A DNA stretch of 64,000 nt from Pyxidicoccus sp. MSG2 (GCF_026626705.1 NZ_JAPNKC010000001.1:4464001-4528000), one strand, 5' to 3'. Counted from the first letter of the stretch, positions 1 through 13,497 are shown. Numbers and translations: made by a program. Notes: generated by a model not told the origin, from the letters alone.

Positions 1-652
1 AGCGGGTGTGCTCGTGACGGAAGCCGAGCGTGTGGCCCAGCTCGTGGCGGAGCACGCCGGTCAGCGTCCAGGGCGCGATGCTGCCGAACGCGCTGGTGGA
101 GATGAGGATGTTGCGGCCCGAGCGAGCGGAGTTCGGGAAGAACGCGCGCGCCAGGTAGGACGTGTCAGACGTCTGACGCACGTCGAACAGCACGCCCGTC
201 TGGGACGCGGTGCAGTTGCTGTCGTAGGTGGTGCTGTGGACGAAGTTCACGCTCGCGGTGGCCTCCCAGGCCGCCGTCGCGCTGTTCATCGCGTTGACCA
301 CGGCGGTCTTGCGCGTGCCAAAGCTGCTGGTGCTCACGCAGTAGGTGAGGTTGCTCTTCTGCGTGGAGCTCCACTTGATGTCGCCGCCGATGTAGTACAC
401 CGCCAGGCCGCCGTGGGTCGTGCCCTTCTCCTCGGCGATGTTGTTGTCGTAGAAGCCGCGCAGCTCCTCCTTCGAATCGAAGGCGAGGTCGCCGTCGATG
501 ATCCACTTGCCCTCGGCGTCCTGGAAGGCGTTCGCCTGGAACTCCTCCCACGACATGACAGGGGCCTGCGTCTCGGAGGCCTCGGGGCCACCGCACGCGG
601 TACCGAGAAGGGCAACACCAGCCATCAGCGCAAAGGTGCGAAACTTGAGCAT
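1..652 (-). CDS. M57-family (HEIGH-type) metallopeptidase lipoprotein, C-terminus cut by window edge
   Basis: Reading the minus strand from the ATG at 652 gives a signal peptide with a lipobox (LLGTAC, Cys about residue 20), so the protein is probably a secreted lipoprotein. Near the window edge it carries HELGHTLGFRHEH, the zinc-binding HExxHxxGxxH metzincin signature; the HE(I/L)GHT(I/L)GFRH form is typical of the M57 'dual-action HEIGH' peptidases of myxobacteria such as Myxococcus protease B. About 217 residues are present; the part after the zinc site, including any Met-turn, lies outside the window. AGAGGA sits 6 bases before the ATG. The zinc ligands are intact, so it should be active. 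The family call is from motif only and astacin-like relatives cannot be fully excluded. Confidence 0.85.
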   Translation of the reverse strand, partial: MLKFRTFALMAGVALLGTACGGPEASETQAPVMSWEEFQANAFQDAEGKWIIDGDLAFDSKEELRGFYDNNIAEEKGTTHGGLAVYYIGGDIKWSSTQKSNLTYCVSTSSFGTRKTAVVNAMNSATAAWEATASVNFVHSTTYDSNCTASQTGVLFDVRQTSDTSYLARAFFPNSARSGRNILISTSAFGSIAPWTLTGVLRHELGHTLGFRHEHTR

Positions 653-1099
653 CGGAATCCTCTGAAAACGACTGCGGGGGACGCACCGGCCGCCTGGCTT
701 CCACCAGCCGCGGTCCGGCGCGCCCCGCCGATGAGCAATTGATGGGCCAGTTGACACTCAGAGGGTGAAAACGGAAATCGCCGCTTAACCTGGACTGCCC
801 GTACTCCATGTCCCCATGCGGCGAATGTAAACAAGATTGACAATCAAGGCGTCAAGTCCGCATGGGCATGAGGAAATCACCTCACGCGGGCGAGCGTTTG
901 AAAAAAGTACAGCGCTGTCGGGTTATCAGTCACCTGCACGGGGGTCGCAGCTCCCCGGAAGTCCGGGAGCACGACACACTCGCGCGCGCAGTGTGGGTCA
1001 TTCTCGGTCGTCACCCAGACCCGCTGCGTCAGTCCTTCGACGCAGCGCGCCCGGCAAGAAGGAATATCGGCGCACCGCGCCAGAAGTTGCTTCGCGCGG
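653..1099. other. 447-bp intergenic region upstream of the M57 peptidase
   Basis: No convincing gene. It holds the 3' flank of the MBL-fold gene and the promoter side of the peptidase, both on the minus strand. A weak bulged hairpin lies at 950-970 and a T-run on the minus strand at about 900-906; neither is a clear terminator. A candidate promoter is listed separately. Base composition is noticeably more A+T-rich at 740-910 than in the flanking genes. Confidence 0.5.
826..855 (-). promoter_or_regulatory. candidate sigma-70-type promoter for the M57 peptidase
   Basis: On the minus strand TTGACG (850-855) is followed 18 bases later by TTTACA (826-831), in an A+T-rich patch about 165 bases before the peptidase ATG. 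The spacer contains the small inverted repeat GATTG-A-CAATC, which could be an operator. Assigned from consensus only. Confidence 0.3.
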
Positions 1100-2494
1100 C
1101 TACAACAGGGCGCGGCGCACCTTCCAGAAGGTCTCCTTCGCGGCGCGGAAGGCGGCGGAGTCGGCGGGCAGCAGGGCGCGCAGCAGTTCCGCGGACTGCG
1201 TCTGCAGGGGTCGCACGCAGTGGGCCTCCACCTTGGCGCGCAGGAAGCCCACCGGATCTCGGTTGCGGTAGTCGGCGAAGTACGTCTTCAGCTCGTTGCG
1301 CGTGCGGGCGCGGCCGTTGTCCGCGTACTTGGCCACGTAGGGGCTGAAGTCCGGGTACAGCCGCCCCTGGCCGAAGTCGCCGTGCAGGGTGGTCTTCATG
1401 AAGTTGCCGATGAGCAAATCGTCGAAGACCTGGTAGCGCACGGCCGTCATCAGCGAGTTGCGCGGCGCCTCGAAGGTGATGCCGCGGCGGAAGCGGCGCG
1501 TGTGGAACTCGACGACGTGGTCCTGCCCGCCCACGCGGAAGCGGAGGAAGTCCAGCGCGCTGCCCAGGTGCTCGATGGAGCCGAAGTAGTCCTGCAGCGC
1601 CTTCGCCTCGTCGGGCTCCAGCAACTGGCTCCAGTCGTCGCCGAACTCCTTCGGGTCCACCGGGCGCAGGGCGCGCTCCTTCGGGCGGATGAGCTCGGTG
1701 CTGTCCTTGATGAAGTCCTGCTGGATGAAGGCCGGCAGGAGCGCACAGGACTGGGACTCGAAGCCGCGGCCGTAGTCCTCCAGTGTGGTGGTGTACTCGG
1801 AGGCCCAGACGCTGTCGGCGCGCTGGTACTTGTGCATGGAGCTGAAGGGCACGAAGTAGCGGGCGCCGTAGAACTCGGCCTGGCGGGCGATGGTGCGGCC
1901 CACCGGGTTCTTCGCCGCGGCGTAGGGGGGGATGCGCTGCCCGTCCTCGGTGAAGTAGTTGATCATGTCCGCGTCGCCGTAGCCGGACAGGGCGAGGAGG
2001 TACGACTCCTTGTAGCCCCGGACGATGCTCCGCACGTAGCGGCCCCAGCCGCGGTCTCCCGCGTCGTTGAGGTTGATGACGAGCCGCCCGCCCACGTCCA
2101 CCAGCAGCACCGCGTCCTGGTTCATGTCCGGCAGGCACATGACGCGGATGCGCGGGGACAACTGCGTCCACACCCGGTCCGGCAGCACGTGGGCGCTGAA
2201 GCCCTGGCCGCGCAAGTCGTCACGGATGCGGTTGCCGAAGTGGTTGGGCACCAGGAGCGTGGCCTTGCGCAGCTTCTCCAGCGACTCCGTGCTCAGGTGG
2301 TCGGGGTGGCCATGGGACAGCCACACGTACTCGCACCGCTGGATGGTGTCGCGCTGGGCCTCCGGGACTTCGTGCGACAGCGTCCAGCTTCCGAAGTACG
2401 CCCCACCGTCCGTCCACGGGTCCGTCACCAGCACCGGACCGCCGTCGTGGCAGATGAGTGTGGCATTCCCAATGGTCTCGAAACCCAGTTCCAT
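1100..2494 (-). CDS. MBL-fold metallo-hydrolase
   Basis: The 464-residue protein has the metallo-beta-lactamase-fold zinc signature SHGHPDHL (HxHxDH) near residue 80, preceded by the strand DGGPVLVTDPW typical of the UlaG/CMP-NeuAc-hydroxylase-like branch. It is longer than a minimal 250-residue MBL enzyme; the C-terminal half (FLRFRVGGQDHVVEF and following) is a separate region I do not recognise. No signal peptide, so cytoplasmic. The ATG at 2494 was chosen because AGGGGGAAG lies just upstream and because residues before it are low-complexity. Substrate unknown. It is followed by a 447-bp gap and preceded by the cupredoxin gene on the same strand, so co-transcription with the latter is possible. 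Confidence 0.8.
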   Translation of the reverse strand: MELGFETIGNATLICHDGGPVLVTDPWTDGGAYFGSWTLSHEVPEAQRDTIQRCEYVWLSHGHPDHLSTESLEKLRKATLLVPNHFGNRIRDDLRGQGFSAHVLPDRVWTQLSPRIRVMCLPDMNQDAVLLVDVGGRLVINLNDAGDRGWGRYVRSIVRGYKESYLLALSGYGDADMINYFTEDGQRIPPYAAAKNPVGRTIARQAEFYGARYFVPFSSMHKYQRADSVWASEYTTTLEDYGRGFESQSCALLPAFIQQDFIKDSTELIRPKERALRPVDPKEFGDDWSQLLEPDEAKALQDYFGSIEHLGSALDFLRFRVGGQDHVVEFHTRRFRRGITFEAPRNSLMTAVRYQVFDDLLIGNFMKTTLHGDFGQGRLYPDFSPYVAKYADNGRARTRNELKTYFADYRNRDPVGFLRAKVEAHCVRPLQTQSAELLRALLPADSAAFRAAKETFWKVRRALL

Positions 2495-2637
2495 CTCGCG
2501 CTTCCCCCTCGCCTGCGCTCCCCCGCGCTGGATGGGCCGAAAGGTGAAGCCCGGGCACATGGAGGCACAGTGCCCTCCCGTGCAGGGAAAATGATTTCCC
2601 ACCTGGCCGGCCGCTCCGGGTGAAGGAGGGGACGGCC

Positions 2638-3021
2638 CTACTCGACGACGAGGCGGCCCACGCCGTGCTCAAAGTCGCGGTGGACGGTGCAGAAGTAGGG
2701 GACCATGGAGCCGGGGACGGCGTCCTCGGGGATGGTGAAGGAGCGCTCCTCCCCGAGGAACGGGCCCGTGTCGAAGAAGATGCCGTCCGACTCACCCGGG
2801 ACGAAACTGCTGGGGTGCGAGGCGCTCGTCGCCGAGTGCGGCGCCGTGTCCAGGTTGAGCACCGTCACCGTCTGCCCGGGCGCCACCCGGATGTGCGTGG
2901 GCGTGTAGTGCCAGTCGTAGATGGTGACGCGGACGTAGTCGCCCGGCAGCGGTTCGCAGCCCCCCACGAGGGCCGCCACCAGCCCCACGCCCCACCCCTT
3001 CCCCCACCGAGCTCGTCGCAT
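2638..3021 (-). CDS. cupredoxin-like (plastocyanin-type) lipoprotein
   Basis: A 127-residue protein with a signal peptide and lipobox (LVGGCEP), so probably membrane-anchored outside the cytoplasm. The remainder is one cupredoxin domain: an early His in APHSAT and a late Cys and His in YFCTVHRDFEHG match three type-1 copper ligands. The usual axial Met a few residues after the second His is not visible; the equivalent stretch reads RDFEHG, so the fourth ligand may be Glu, His or absent. Family members carry electrons or protect or deliver copper. It is 143 bases upstream of the MBL-fold gene on the same strand. Confidence 0.85.
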   Translation of the reverse strand: MRRARWGKGWGVGLVAALVGGCEPLPGDYVRVTIYDWHYTPTHIRVAPGQTVTVLNLDTAPHSATSASHPSSFVPGESDGIFFDTGPFLGEERSFTIPEDAVPGSMVPYFCTVHRDFEHGVGRLVVE

Positions 3022-3246
3022 CCACGGCCTCCCGTGTCACCACCAACGGGACAGGTGGGCACGAACGGGGCGTACGGGGAGTACGGGGAGAGCGTCCGGG
3101 GCCGGACACCTGTCGGGCGCACGACGCGGCGGGGCGGCGAAGCGCGGAGCCGGTGACACCCGGCCCCGGGCGTCCAGGCGTCCAGGCGAGGGGCGGGCGA
3201 GGGCGACAGTCGGCCCGGGCACGGGGGCGACGGTGCCTCCGGGCCC

Positions 3247-7881
<4,635 letters not shown>

Positions 7882-8286
7882 GAAGCCCTGTCCCCTCCCG
7901 CCCGTTCCGCCCACGCCCTGGGTAGAGGCCCTGGCGCGCCGCGGAAGCCCTCTCCCCTATCGCGACAGGCTGACATGGTCGGGCCCCGCTGTCCCTACCC
8001 GTCACGCCTGCCCGCTCCACGGCCGGCCGAGGGAAACCCAACGCGCGCCATGTCACATCCGCGTGCGCCGGGTCCCAACGCTCCAGGTCTGAGGAAATGG
8101 GGAAACCACCGGAGCCTCCCGCCCTCGCATGGCGGGTCAGCGCACGCTGGCGCCTTCGCGCAAGCATTTGGCGCGGCAGAAGAAAACTGCTCCCCGTGCC
8201 TGGGTCAGTATGCCCTTGTTGCCAGTCGCCAACGGCGCCTGACGACAGGGGGAAGCAGCTTCACCATTGGTGCAGGGGGGAAGCAG
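7882..8286. other. intergenic region between the TopIII-RecQ gene and a doubtful small gene
   Basis: About 400 bases, the promoter side of the minus-strand fusion gene. No credible coding sequence, tRNA or strong hairpin is seen. From 8097 onward the plus strand starts to show repeated G4-6AA runs that continue into the next 600 bases. Confidence 0.4.
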
Positions 8287-8727
8287 ATGTCACACGTCGC
8301 GCATGAGTCGGGCCAGGGGATTCCGGGGGGAAGCATGAGGCCCGGTGGCATGTCGCGCGGAGACACAGGGGCCACGATTCGCAGGCCAGGGCGTCAGTCC
8401 TGGATGGAGTGGCAGAGGGCGGTCGAGGGGGAGACAGGGGGAATCGCGGTACCGGCACTGGCCGTCTTCGCGGGGGCGAAGCGGACGCAGCTGGGGGTAC
8501 TCGCGAAGTCGACCGCCACCGAGCCACTTCGTGAAGTCATGGGGGAAATGACGCGGGTGGCATCTCTGCGCCCGCAGACGTTCGGACGGGCCCAGACACT
8601 GGCGCGGCTGCGGGCACTCTCGCGGCCCGCGGTGGCCTGGGAGGACGCCGGACGGTTGAAGGGGGAATCACGGCTCGTGCGGGTGTCGGTACAAGGGGTA
8701 CCGGACCCACGCCGCATGGAGCCCTGA
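8287..8727 (+). CDS. hypothetical protein (doubtful)
   Basis: An open frame of 146 codons starting with an ATG that has GGGGGGAAG 6 bases upstream. The second half has a balanced composition with regular hydrophobic spacing (PALAVFAGAKRTQLGVLAK), unlike the Arg/Pro-rich shadow frames common here. Third-position G+C is roughly 77%, lower than in neighbouring genes. I recognise no domain. A strong hairpin at 8905-8937 lies downstream in the convergent gap. ATG 8338, with a similar purine run before it, is an alternative start. It could instead be non-coding; the overlapping minus-strand frame at 8394-8924 looks less protein-like. Confidence 0.4.
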   Translation: MSHVAHESGQGIPGGSMRPGGMSRGDTGATIRRPGRQSWMEWQRAVEGETGGIAVPALAVFAGAKRTQLGVLAKSTATEPLREVMGEMTRVASLRPQTFGRAQTLARLRALSRPAVAWEDAGRLKGESRLVRVSVQGVPDPRRMEP

Positions 8728-8904
8728 CGCGCACCGGGGGGATGCGCGTCGGCAAAAAAGTTCGCTGGAGGGGTCCAAGGCCCTCCGGACACATCAAGGG
8801 CGGGTCGGAGGACGTTGCCGCGGGGGCGGTGGCGTCTGCGGTAGGGGGACCCGGGGTCACGCTCGCCAAGAGGGGGAGAGCGAACCCGAGAATGGGTCAT
8901 TTCC

Positions 8905-8937
8905 GGGGGGTGCTCCGAGTCCATCGGAGCACCCCCC
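8905..8937. terminator. perfect 14-bp hairpin between convergent genes
   Basis: Arms GGGGGGTGCTCCGA and its exact reverse complement enclose a 5-base loop. On the plus strand it is followed by GTAGCTTTTC; on the minus strand it lies 38 bases after the stop of the lipoprotein gene at 8975. It probably terminates that gene and may be bidirectional. Confidence 0.75.
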
Positions 8938-8974
8938 GTAGCTTTTCAAGGGCCTGGCGCCGGCCGTGCGCGCC

Positions 8975-10522
8975 TCACTCCACGTGCAGAATCATGCTGC
9001 CGGTGAGGGTGCGGTTCACCGTGAGCCACAGCGCGTCTCCGGCGGCGTCCACCGAGGCGAAGTAGTCCACGTCGGCCGTGAGCGCCTGCCCGTCCAGGGT
9101 GACGCGGCCAGGCGGCGTCGACGCGGTGTAGCCGCGCAGCACCACCAGGGGGTGCGTGAGGGTGCGGGCGCCGGCCTCGAAGCGGAGCGTGGCGCGGTTG
9201 CTGGCGGCCTGGGCCTCCCAGGTGGCGTAGACGGGGTTGTAGCCGGGCACGTCGTACGTCACGGAGTCGGCACGTCCCACGCCTCCGGGGCCGCGGGTGG
9301 CCACGGTGCCCTCGGTGGCCGTCAGGCGGACGGCCTGCCAGGCCTCCACTTCGGCCACCCGCTTCAGCACCGGGTCCTCGGCGTGGGTGCCCAGCACCAG
9401 GAAGGTGGAGTAGCTCTGGTAGGGGTGGCCGGAGAGGTTGGCGTCGTCGCCATAGCGCGGGTACTGGCGCTGCCCCACCGCGCCGAAGTTGCTGCCCCAC
9501 GCCAGTCGGTGCGAGTGGGTGGTGGTCGGCAGCTCGTACTGGTTGAGCTGGTACGTCCAGTTGTAGTCCACGGGCATGGGGCCGTCCGCGTCGCGAGTGC
9601 CCCGGCTGGGGTAGAGCCAGTAGCCGCCCGCGGGCTTCTGCTCCCACGTCTGCGTCTGCACCACGCCCATCTCCGCGTCCGGCGCCGCCGTCCACATGCG
9701 GGTGTAGGGGACGACGTTGGGCGCGGCGTAGTCCCAGCCGGTGTTCATCGTCACCGGGGAGGAGAGCGTGACGAAGCGGTTGCGGTCCCCCCAGCCCAGG
9801 CCGGCGATTTCGGCGTTGGCGTTGTCGTCGAAGAGCAGGTCGCCGTAGGGGGAGCGCACGTCGGCTTCGATGAGGTCGGCGGCGAAGCCCGAGGCGTCGT
9901 GCGTAATCGCGTAGAGCGGGTGGCTGCGGCCGGTGGCGAAGAGGTAGTGCACCGTCACGTTGACGACGTGGCCGTCGAGCGGGAGCGGCCAGCGGAACTC
10001 GTGCAGCGCGTGGTGGCGGCCCTCGAAGAGGGTGCGGCCGGTGCCTCGGATGCCCTCCGTCCAGTTGCCCCAGGTGGCGCCGTCCTTGAGGTGGCACACC
10101 ACCATGCCCCAGCCAGGGACCTGGGAGTGCGCGCCGTCGCAGGTGCGCGTGGCGCCCTGCGCCTCGTAGGTGTAGCGACGGAGGTAGCCGCCGTTCCACC
10201 CCGCGGGGTCCGTGGCGTCGTTGCGCACGAGCGCGGCCGAGCGCGGCCGGCAGTCGTCGTCCCGCCACGTGTAGCGGTCGGTACGGAAGCCCTCCAGTTG
10301 CAGGTCGCGCTCGAGCTTCAGCGGGGCGCAGGTCCCTGACTCGACGGTGCCGGCGTCGGTGTCGTCCGTGCCCGCGTCCGCGACGTCCGTGCCGGCGTCC
10401 AGCGGGTCATCATCTCCGGGCTTCACCTCCTTGCCACCGCAGGCCGCGAGGACCAGGGCCAGCAGCAGGCCCAGCGCGCGGGCCCGCGGAAGGAAGACGG
10501 AGAGGTTCAGGTCGGGCGTCAT
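8975..10522 (-). CDS. large lipoprotein of unknown function
   Basis: A 515-residue protein with a clear lipoprotein signal (LLALVLAACGGKE) followed by an Asp-Ala-Gly-Thr linker (DAGTDVADAGTDDTDAG), a spacer style common in myxobacterial lipoproteins. The ~430-residue mature region is rich in Trp, Tyr and Asn and predicted beta-rich; motifs such as WNGGYLRRYTYE suggest an extracellular binding or carbohydrate-related fold, but I cannot assign a family. The ATG at 10522 was chosen over upstream codons because it places the signal peptide at the N-terminus and has GGGAG upstream. It is divergent from the ATPase gene at 10701. Confidence 0.8.
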   Translation of the reverse strand: MTPDLNLSVFLPRARALGLLLALVLAACGGKEVKPGDDDPLDAGTDVADAGTDDTDAGTVESGTCAPLKLERDLQLEGFRTDRYTWRDDDCRPRSAALVRNDATDPAGWNGGYLRRYTYEAQGATRTCDGAHSQVPGWGMVVCHLKDGATWGNWTEGIRGTGRTLFEGRHHALHEFRWPLPLDGHVVNVTVHYLFATGRSHPLYAITHDASGFAADLIEADVRSPYGDLLFDDNANAEIAGLGWGDRNRFVTLSSPVTMNTGWDYAAPNVVPYTRMWTAAPDAEMGVVQTQTWEQKPAGGYWLYPSRGTRDADGPMPVDYNWTYQLNQYELPTTTHSHRLAWGSNFGAVGQRQYPRYGDDANLSGHPYQSYSTFLVLGTHAEDPVLKRVAEVEAWQAVRLTATEGTVATRGPGGVGRADSVTYDVPGYNPVYATWEAQAASNRATLRFEAGARTLTHPLVVLRGYTASTPPGRVTLDGQALTADVDYFASVDAAGDALWLTVNRTLTGSMILHVE

Positions 10523-10700
10523 CGTTGCTCCCTCGCGGCGGACAGAGGCTCCACCGTGAGGGCGAGCCGTGCCGCTCACCTCTCCTGCCAAGCTGTTAAT
10601 CTGGTTGCAAGAACTGGCGGGTGTGGACTGCGGAGTGTCCGGGAGGCGACGGCGAGGCAATCAGGCGTCGCGGAACGGTGGATGGTAGTACCTTGCCCTC

Positions 10701-12251
10701 ATGGCTCGCTGGTTCAACACCGCCGGTCCTTGCAACCCGGTCGACCACTACATGCTACCGGCACTTCGGCGACTGCCGGAGGTGCAACGCCTCATCGACC
10801 AGAAGGGCTACTTCGTCGTCCATGCCCCCAGGCAGGTGGGCAAGACGACCGCGTTGCTCTCGCTGGCCCGGGACCTCACCGCTGAAGGGCGGCATGTCGG
10901 CGTCCTGGTCTCCATGGAAGTGGGAGCCGCCTTCCTCCATGACGTGGGAGCAGCCGAAGCAGCCATCCTCCAAAGCTGGCGCAATGCGATGCGCGCCCAG
11001 CTCCCCCCCGAGTTGCAACCGCCGGTGTTTCCCGAGGCTCCGCCCGGAAACCGCATTGCCACCGCGCTGACGGCCTGGTCCGAGGCCGCGGGCAAGCCAC
11101 TGGTCGTCTTCCTGGATGAAGTGGATGCACTCCGCAACGGCGTGCTGATCTCCGTGCTGCGACAGCTCCGCGATGGTTATCGGAACCGTCCCGACCACTT
11201 CCCCGCGTCGCTCGCGCTCATCGGCTTGCGAGACGTACGCGATTACAAGGTGGCATCCGGAGACGGCGACCGGCTGGTCAGCGCGAGTCCCTTCAACATC
11301 AAGGTCCGCTCGCTCACGCTGCGCGACTTCACCGAGGACGAGGTGGCCGAGCTCTACGCCCAGCACACCTCGGAGACAGGACAGAACTTCGAGCCCGGGG
11401 CACTCACCCTCGCCTTCGAGCTCACGCAAGGCCAGCCCTGGCTGGTCAACGCGCTGGCCAAGGTGGCCGTGGAGGAGCTCGTTCCCGACGTGTCTCGGCC
11501 CGTCCGTCGTGCCGACATCGAGAAGGCCAGGGCCATCCTCATCCAGCGCCAGGAGACCCACCTGGACAGCCTGGCGGAGCGCCTGCGTGAGCCGCGCATC
11601 CGCGCCGTCCTCGAGCCCATGCTCGCGGGCGACATTCCCGGCGCACTTCCTCCAGATGACGTCCGCTTCGCGGTCGACCTCGGGCTCATCCGTATCACCT
11701 CCACCAGTGGAGTGGAGGTAGCCAATCCCATCTACCGCGAGGTCATCGTCCGCGAGCTGGCCTATTCCTCACGGGCCGCCCTCCCCGCCATCCAACCCTC
11801 CTGGCTGAAGCCGGACGGACGCCTCGACGCGGAGCGCCTGCGCGAGGCCTTCCTCGCCTTCTGGCGCCAGCACGGCGAGCCGCTCCTTGCCACCGCGCCC
11901 TACCACGAGATCGCGCCCCACCTGGTGCTGATGGCCTTCCTCCACCGGGTGGTCAACGGCGGCGGCACCATCGAGCGCGAGTACGCCATCGGCCGTGGTC
12001 GCATGGACCTCTGCGTGCGCTACGGACAGGACACGCTGGCCATCGAAATCAAGGTCTGGAGGGACCGCGAGCCGGACCCACTGGCCGAGGGCCTCACCCA
12101 GCTCGAGGGTTACCTGCACGGGCTCGGGGAGCAGCGCGGCTGGCTCGTGCTCTTCGACCGCCGAAGCGGCCAGCCGCCCATCTCCGAGCGCACCCACGCC
12201 GAGGAGGCCCGTACACCCTCGGGCCTCCCCGTCACCGTCATCCGCGCCTGA
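10701..12251 (+). CDS. AAA-like ATPase with C-terminal PD-(D/E)XK-type nuclease-like domain
   Basis: 516 residues. Walker A APRQVGKTT (about residue 41) and Walker B VVFLDEVDAL (about 134) define a STAND/AAA_35-type NTPase; the middle contains the helical lid (LTQGQPWLVNALA) and a winged-helix-like stretch. The C-terminus, RGRMDL... IEIKVW (about 431-454), matches the D-x(n)-E-x-K core of PD-(D/E)XK enzymes. Similar ATPase-nuclease proteins are widespread and mostly uncharacterised, some suspected in defence or mobile-element biology. No Shine-Dalgarno sequence is obvious before the ATG. It is a lone gene, convergent with the epimerase gene with only 6 bases between stops. Confidence 0.85.
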   Translation: MARWFNTAGPCNPVDHYMLPALRRLPEVQRLIDQKGYFVVHAPRQVGKTTALLSLARDLTAEGRHVGVLVSMEVGAAFLHDVGAAEAAILQSWRNAMRAQLPPELQPPVFPEAPPGNRIATALTAWSEAAGKPLVVFLDEVDALRNGVLISVLRQLRDGYRNRPDHFPASLALIGLRDVRDYKVASGDGDRLVSASPFNIKVRSLTLRDFTEDEVAELYAQHTSETGQNFEPGALTLAFELTQGQPWLVNALAKVAVEELVPDVSRPVRRADIEKARAILIQRQETHLDSLAERLREPRIRAVLEPMLAGDIPGALPPDDVRFAVDLGLIRITSTSGVEVANPIYREVIVRELAYSSRAALPAIQPSWLKPDGRLDAERLREAFLAFWRQHGEPLLATAPYHEIAPHLVLMAFLHRVVNGGGTIEREYAIGRGRMDLCVRYGQDTLAIEIKVWRDREPDPLAEGLTQLEGYLHGLGEQRGWLVLFDRRSGQPPISERTHAEEARTPSGLPVTVIRA

Positions 12252-12257
12252 GGGACT

Positions 12258-13439
12258 TCAGCCCGCCTTCGCGGTGCCCTTCTCCTGGTGCCAGGCCGCG
12301 AGCACTTCCTTCTCGCGCTCGGCGGTGATGCCCGCATCCAGCTTCGCCTGACGCTCGGGCGGCAGCGTCTTGAACCACGCCAGCGTGTCGCGAATCGTGT
12401 CCGCCGTGGGCCGGAAGGTGAGGCCCGTGGCCACCGCCTTCTCGATGCTGATCCGCCCCAGCCCCTTCTCCTCGCCCGTGCGCGGCACCCACACCGGCAT
12501 GTCCGTCCAGGCCGCCACCTTCTGCTTGTCCAGGAAGGCCGTGTCCGCCCAGGTGAAGGTCGCGTCGCCGCCCGTGGTCTTCTTCGTCAGCTCCAGCAGG
12601 TCCTTCATCAGCACCGGCTGGCTGGGGCCCGTGGCATTGAAGACGCCCTTCGTGCGCCGCTCGACGCCGAGGATGATCCACGCCGCCAGGTCCCGCGCGT
12701 CGATGAACTGCACGGGGTCCTGCCCGTCACCCGGCGCCAGCACCTCGCCCCCGCGCGCTACGCGCACCGGCCAGTAGGTGAAGCGGTCCGACGGGTCGTC
12801 CGGCCCGACAATCAGGCCCGGGCGTACGTTGAGGACGCGGCCGGGCATGGCCGTCTCCGCCGCCTTCTCGCACAGCGCCTTCAGCGCGCCGTAGTTCTCC
12901 ATCACCTTCTCGTTCGTCTCGTCCGGCATCGTCGCCACCGGCGAGGACTCGTCGACGCCGTAGTTCGACAGGTCCTTGTAGACGGAGATGGAGGACACGA
13001 AGACGTAGTGCTCCACGTTCGGCGCCAGCAACTCCGCCGAGGCCTTCACGACGCGCGGCACATAGCCGGAGGTGTCCACCACCGCGTCCCACTTGCGGCC
13101 CTCGAGCGCCTTCAGGCCGGTGTCCTTGTTCGGGTCGCGGTTGCCCTGCAGCTTCTCCACGTCCGGGAACAGGCCCGGGTTGGTGCGGCCGCGGTTGAAC
13201 AGGGTGACGGTGTGGCCGCGCGAGCGCGCGAACTCCACCAGCGCCGGGCCCAGGAACTGGGTGCCACCGAGGATGAGGATGCTCTGCGGCTTGCCGGGCG
13301 GCGGCACCTTCGCGGCCTGCCCCTGCGTGTCCGCGTCCGTACCGCCCGCGCCGGACTTGCTCGACGAGGCACAGCCCAGCGCCCAGAGCGAGCCCACCGC
13401 GGCCGCTCCCTGAATCACTCCTCTACGGGACAGCTTCAT
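12258..13439 (-). CDS. Tat-exported NAD-dependent epimerase/dehydratase-like protein
   Basis: 393 residues. The N-terminus has a twin-arginine signal (MKLSRRGVIQG) with a hydrophobic stretch ending in ALGCASS, so the protein may be Tat-exported and lipid-anchored. The body is an extended short-chain dehydrogenase fold: LILGGTQFLGPALVE is the dinucleotide-binding Rossmann motif, and VSSISVYKD followed by an ENYGALKALCE (YxxxK) supplies catalytic residues. An exported nucleotide-sugar-type dehydrogenase is unusual, because NAD cofactor must be bound before Tat export. The ATG at 13439 has AGGAG upstream. It lies 58 bases downstream of the transporter gene on the same strand and may be co-transcribed with it. 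Confidence 0.85.
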   Translation of the reverse strand: MKLSRRGVIQGAAAVGSLWALGCASSSKSGAGGTDADTQGQAAKVPPPGKPQSILILGGTQFLGPALVEFARSRGHTVTLFNRGRTNPGLFPDVEKLQGNRDPNKDTGLKALEGRKWDAVVDTSGYVPRVVKASAELLAPNVEHYVFVSSISVYKDLSNYGVDESSPVATMPDETNEKVMENYGALKALCEKAAETAMPGRVLNVRPGLIVGPDDPSDRFTYWPVRVARGGEVLAPGDGQDPVQFIDARDLAAWIILGVERRTKGVFNATGPSQPVLMKDLLELTKKTTGGDATFTWADTAFLDKQKVAAWTDMPVWVPRTGEEKGLGRISIEKAVATGLTFRPTADTIRDTLAWFKTLPPERQAKLDAGITAEREKEVLAAWHQEKGTAKAG

Positions 13440-13497
13440 GCCGTGTTTCTCCTGTTGCCCTGTTGCTTCGAAGGACTGCGTGCGGAACGGGCCGCTT

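Noticed and set aside
950..970. Hairpin downstream of the MBL-fold gene
   Set aside because: Bulged, 130 bases from the stop and without a U-tract; too weak to call a terminator.
8394..8924. A 176-codon minus-strand frame overlapping the doubtful plus-strand ORF
   Set aside because: Pro/Arg/Ser-rich with no ribosome-binding site; the plus-strand frame looks more protein-like.
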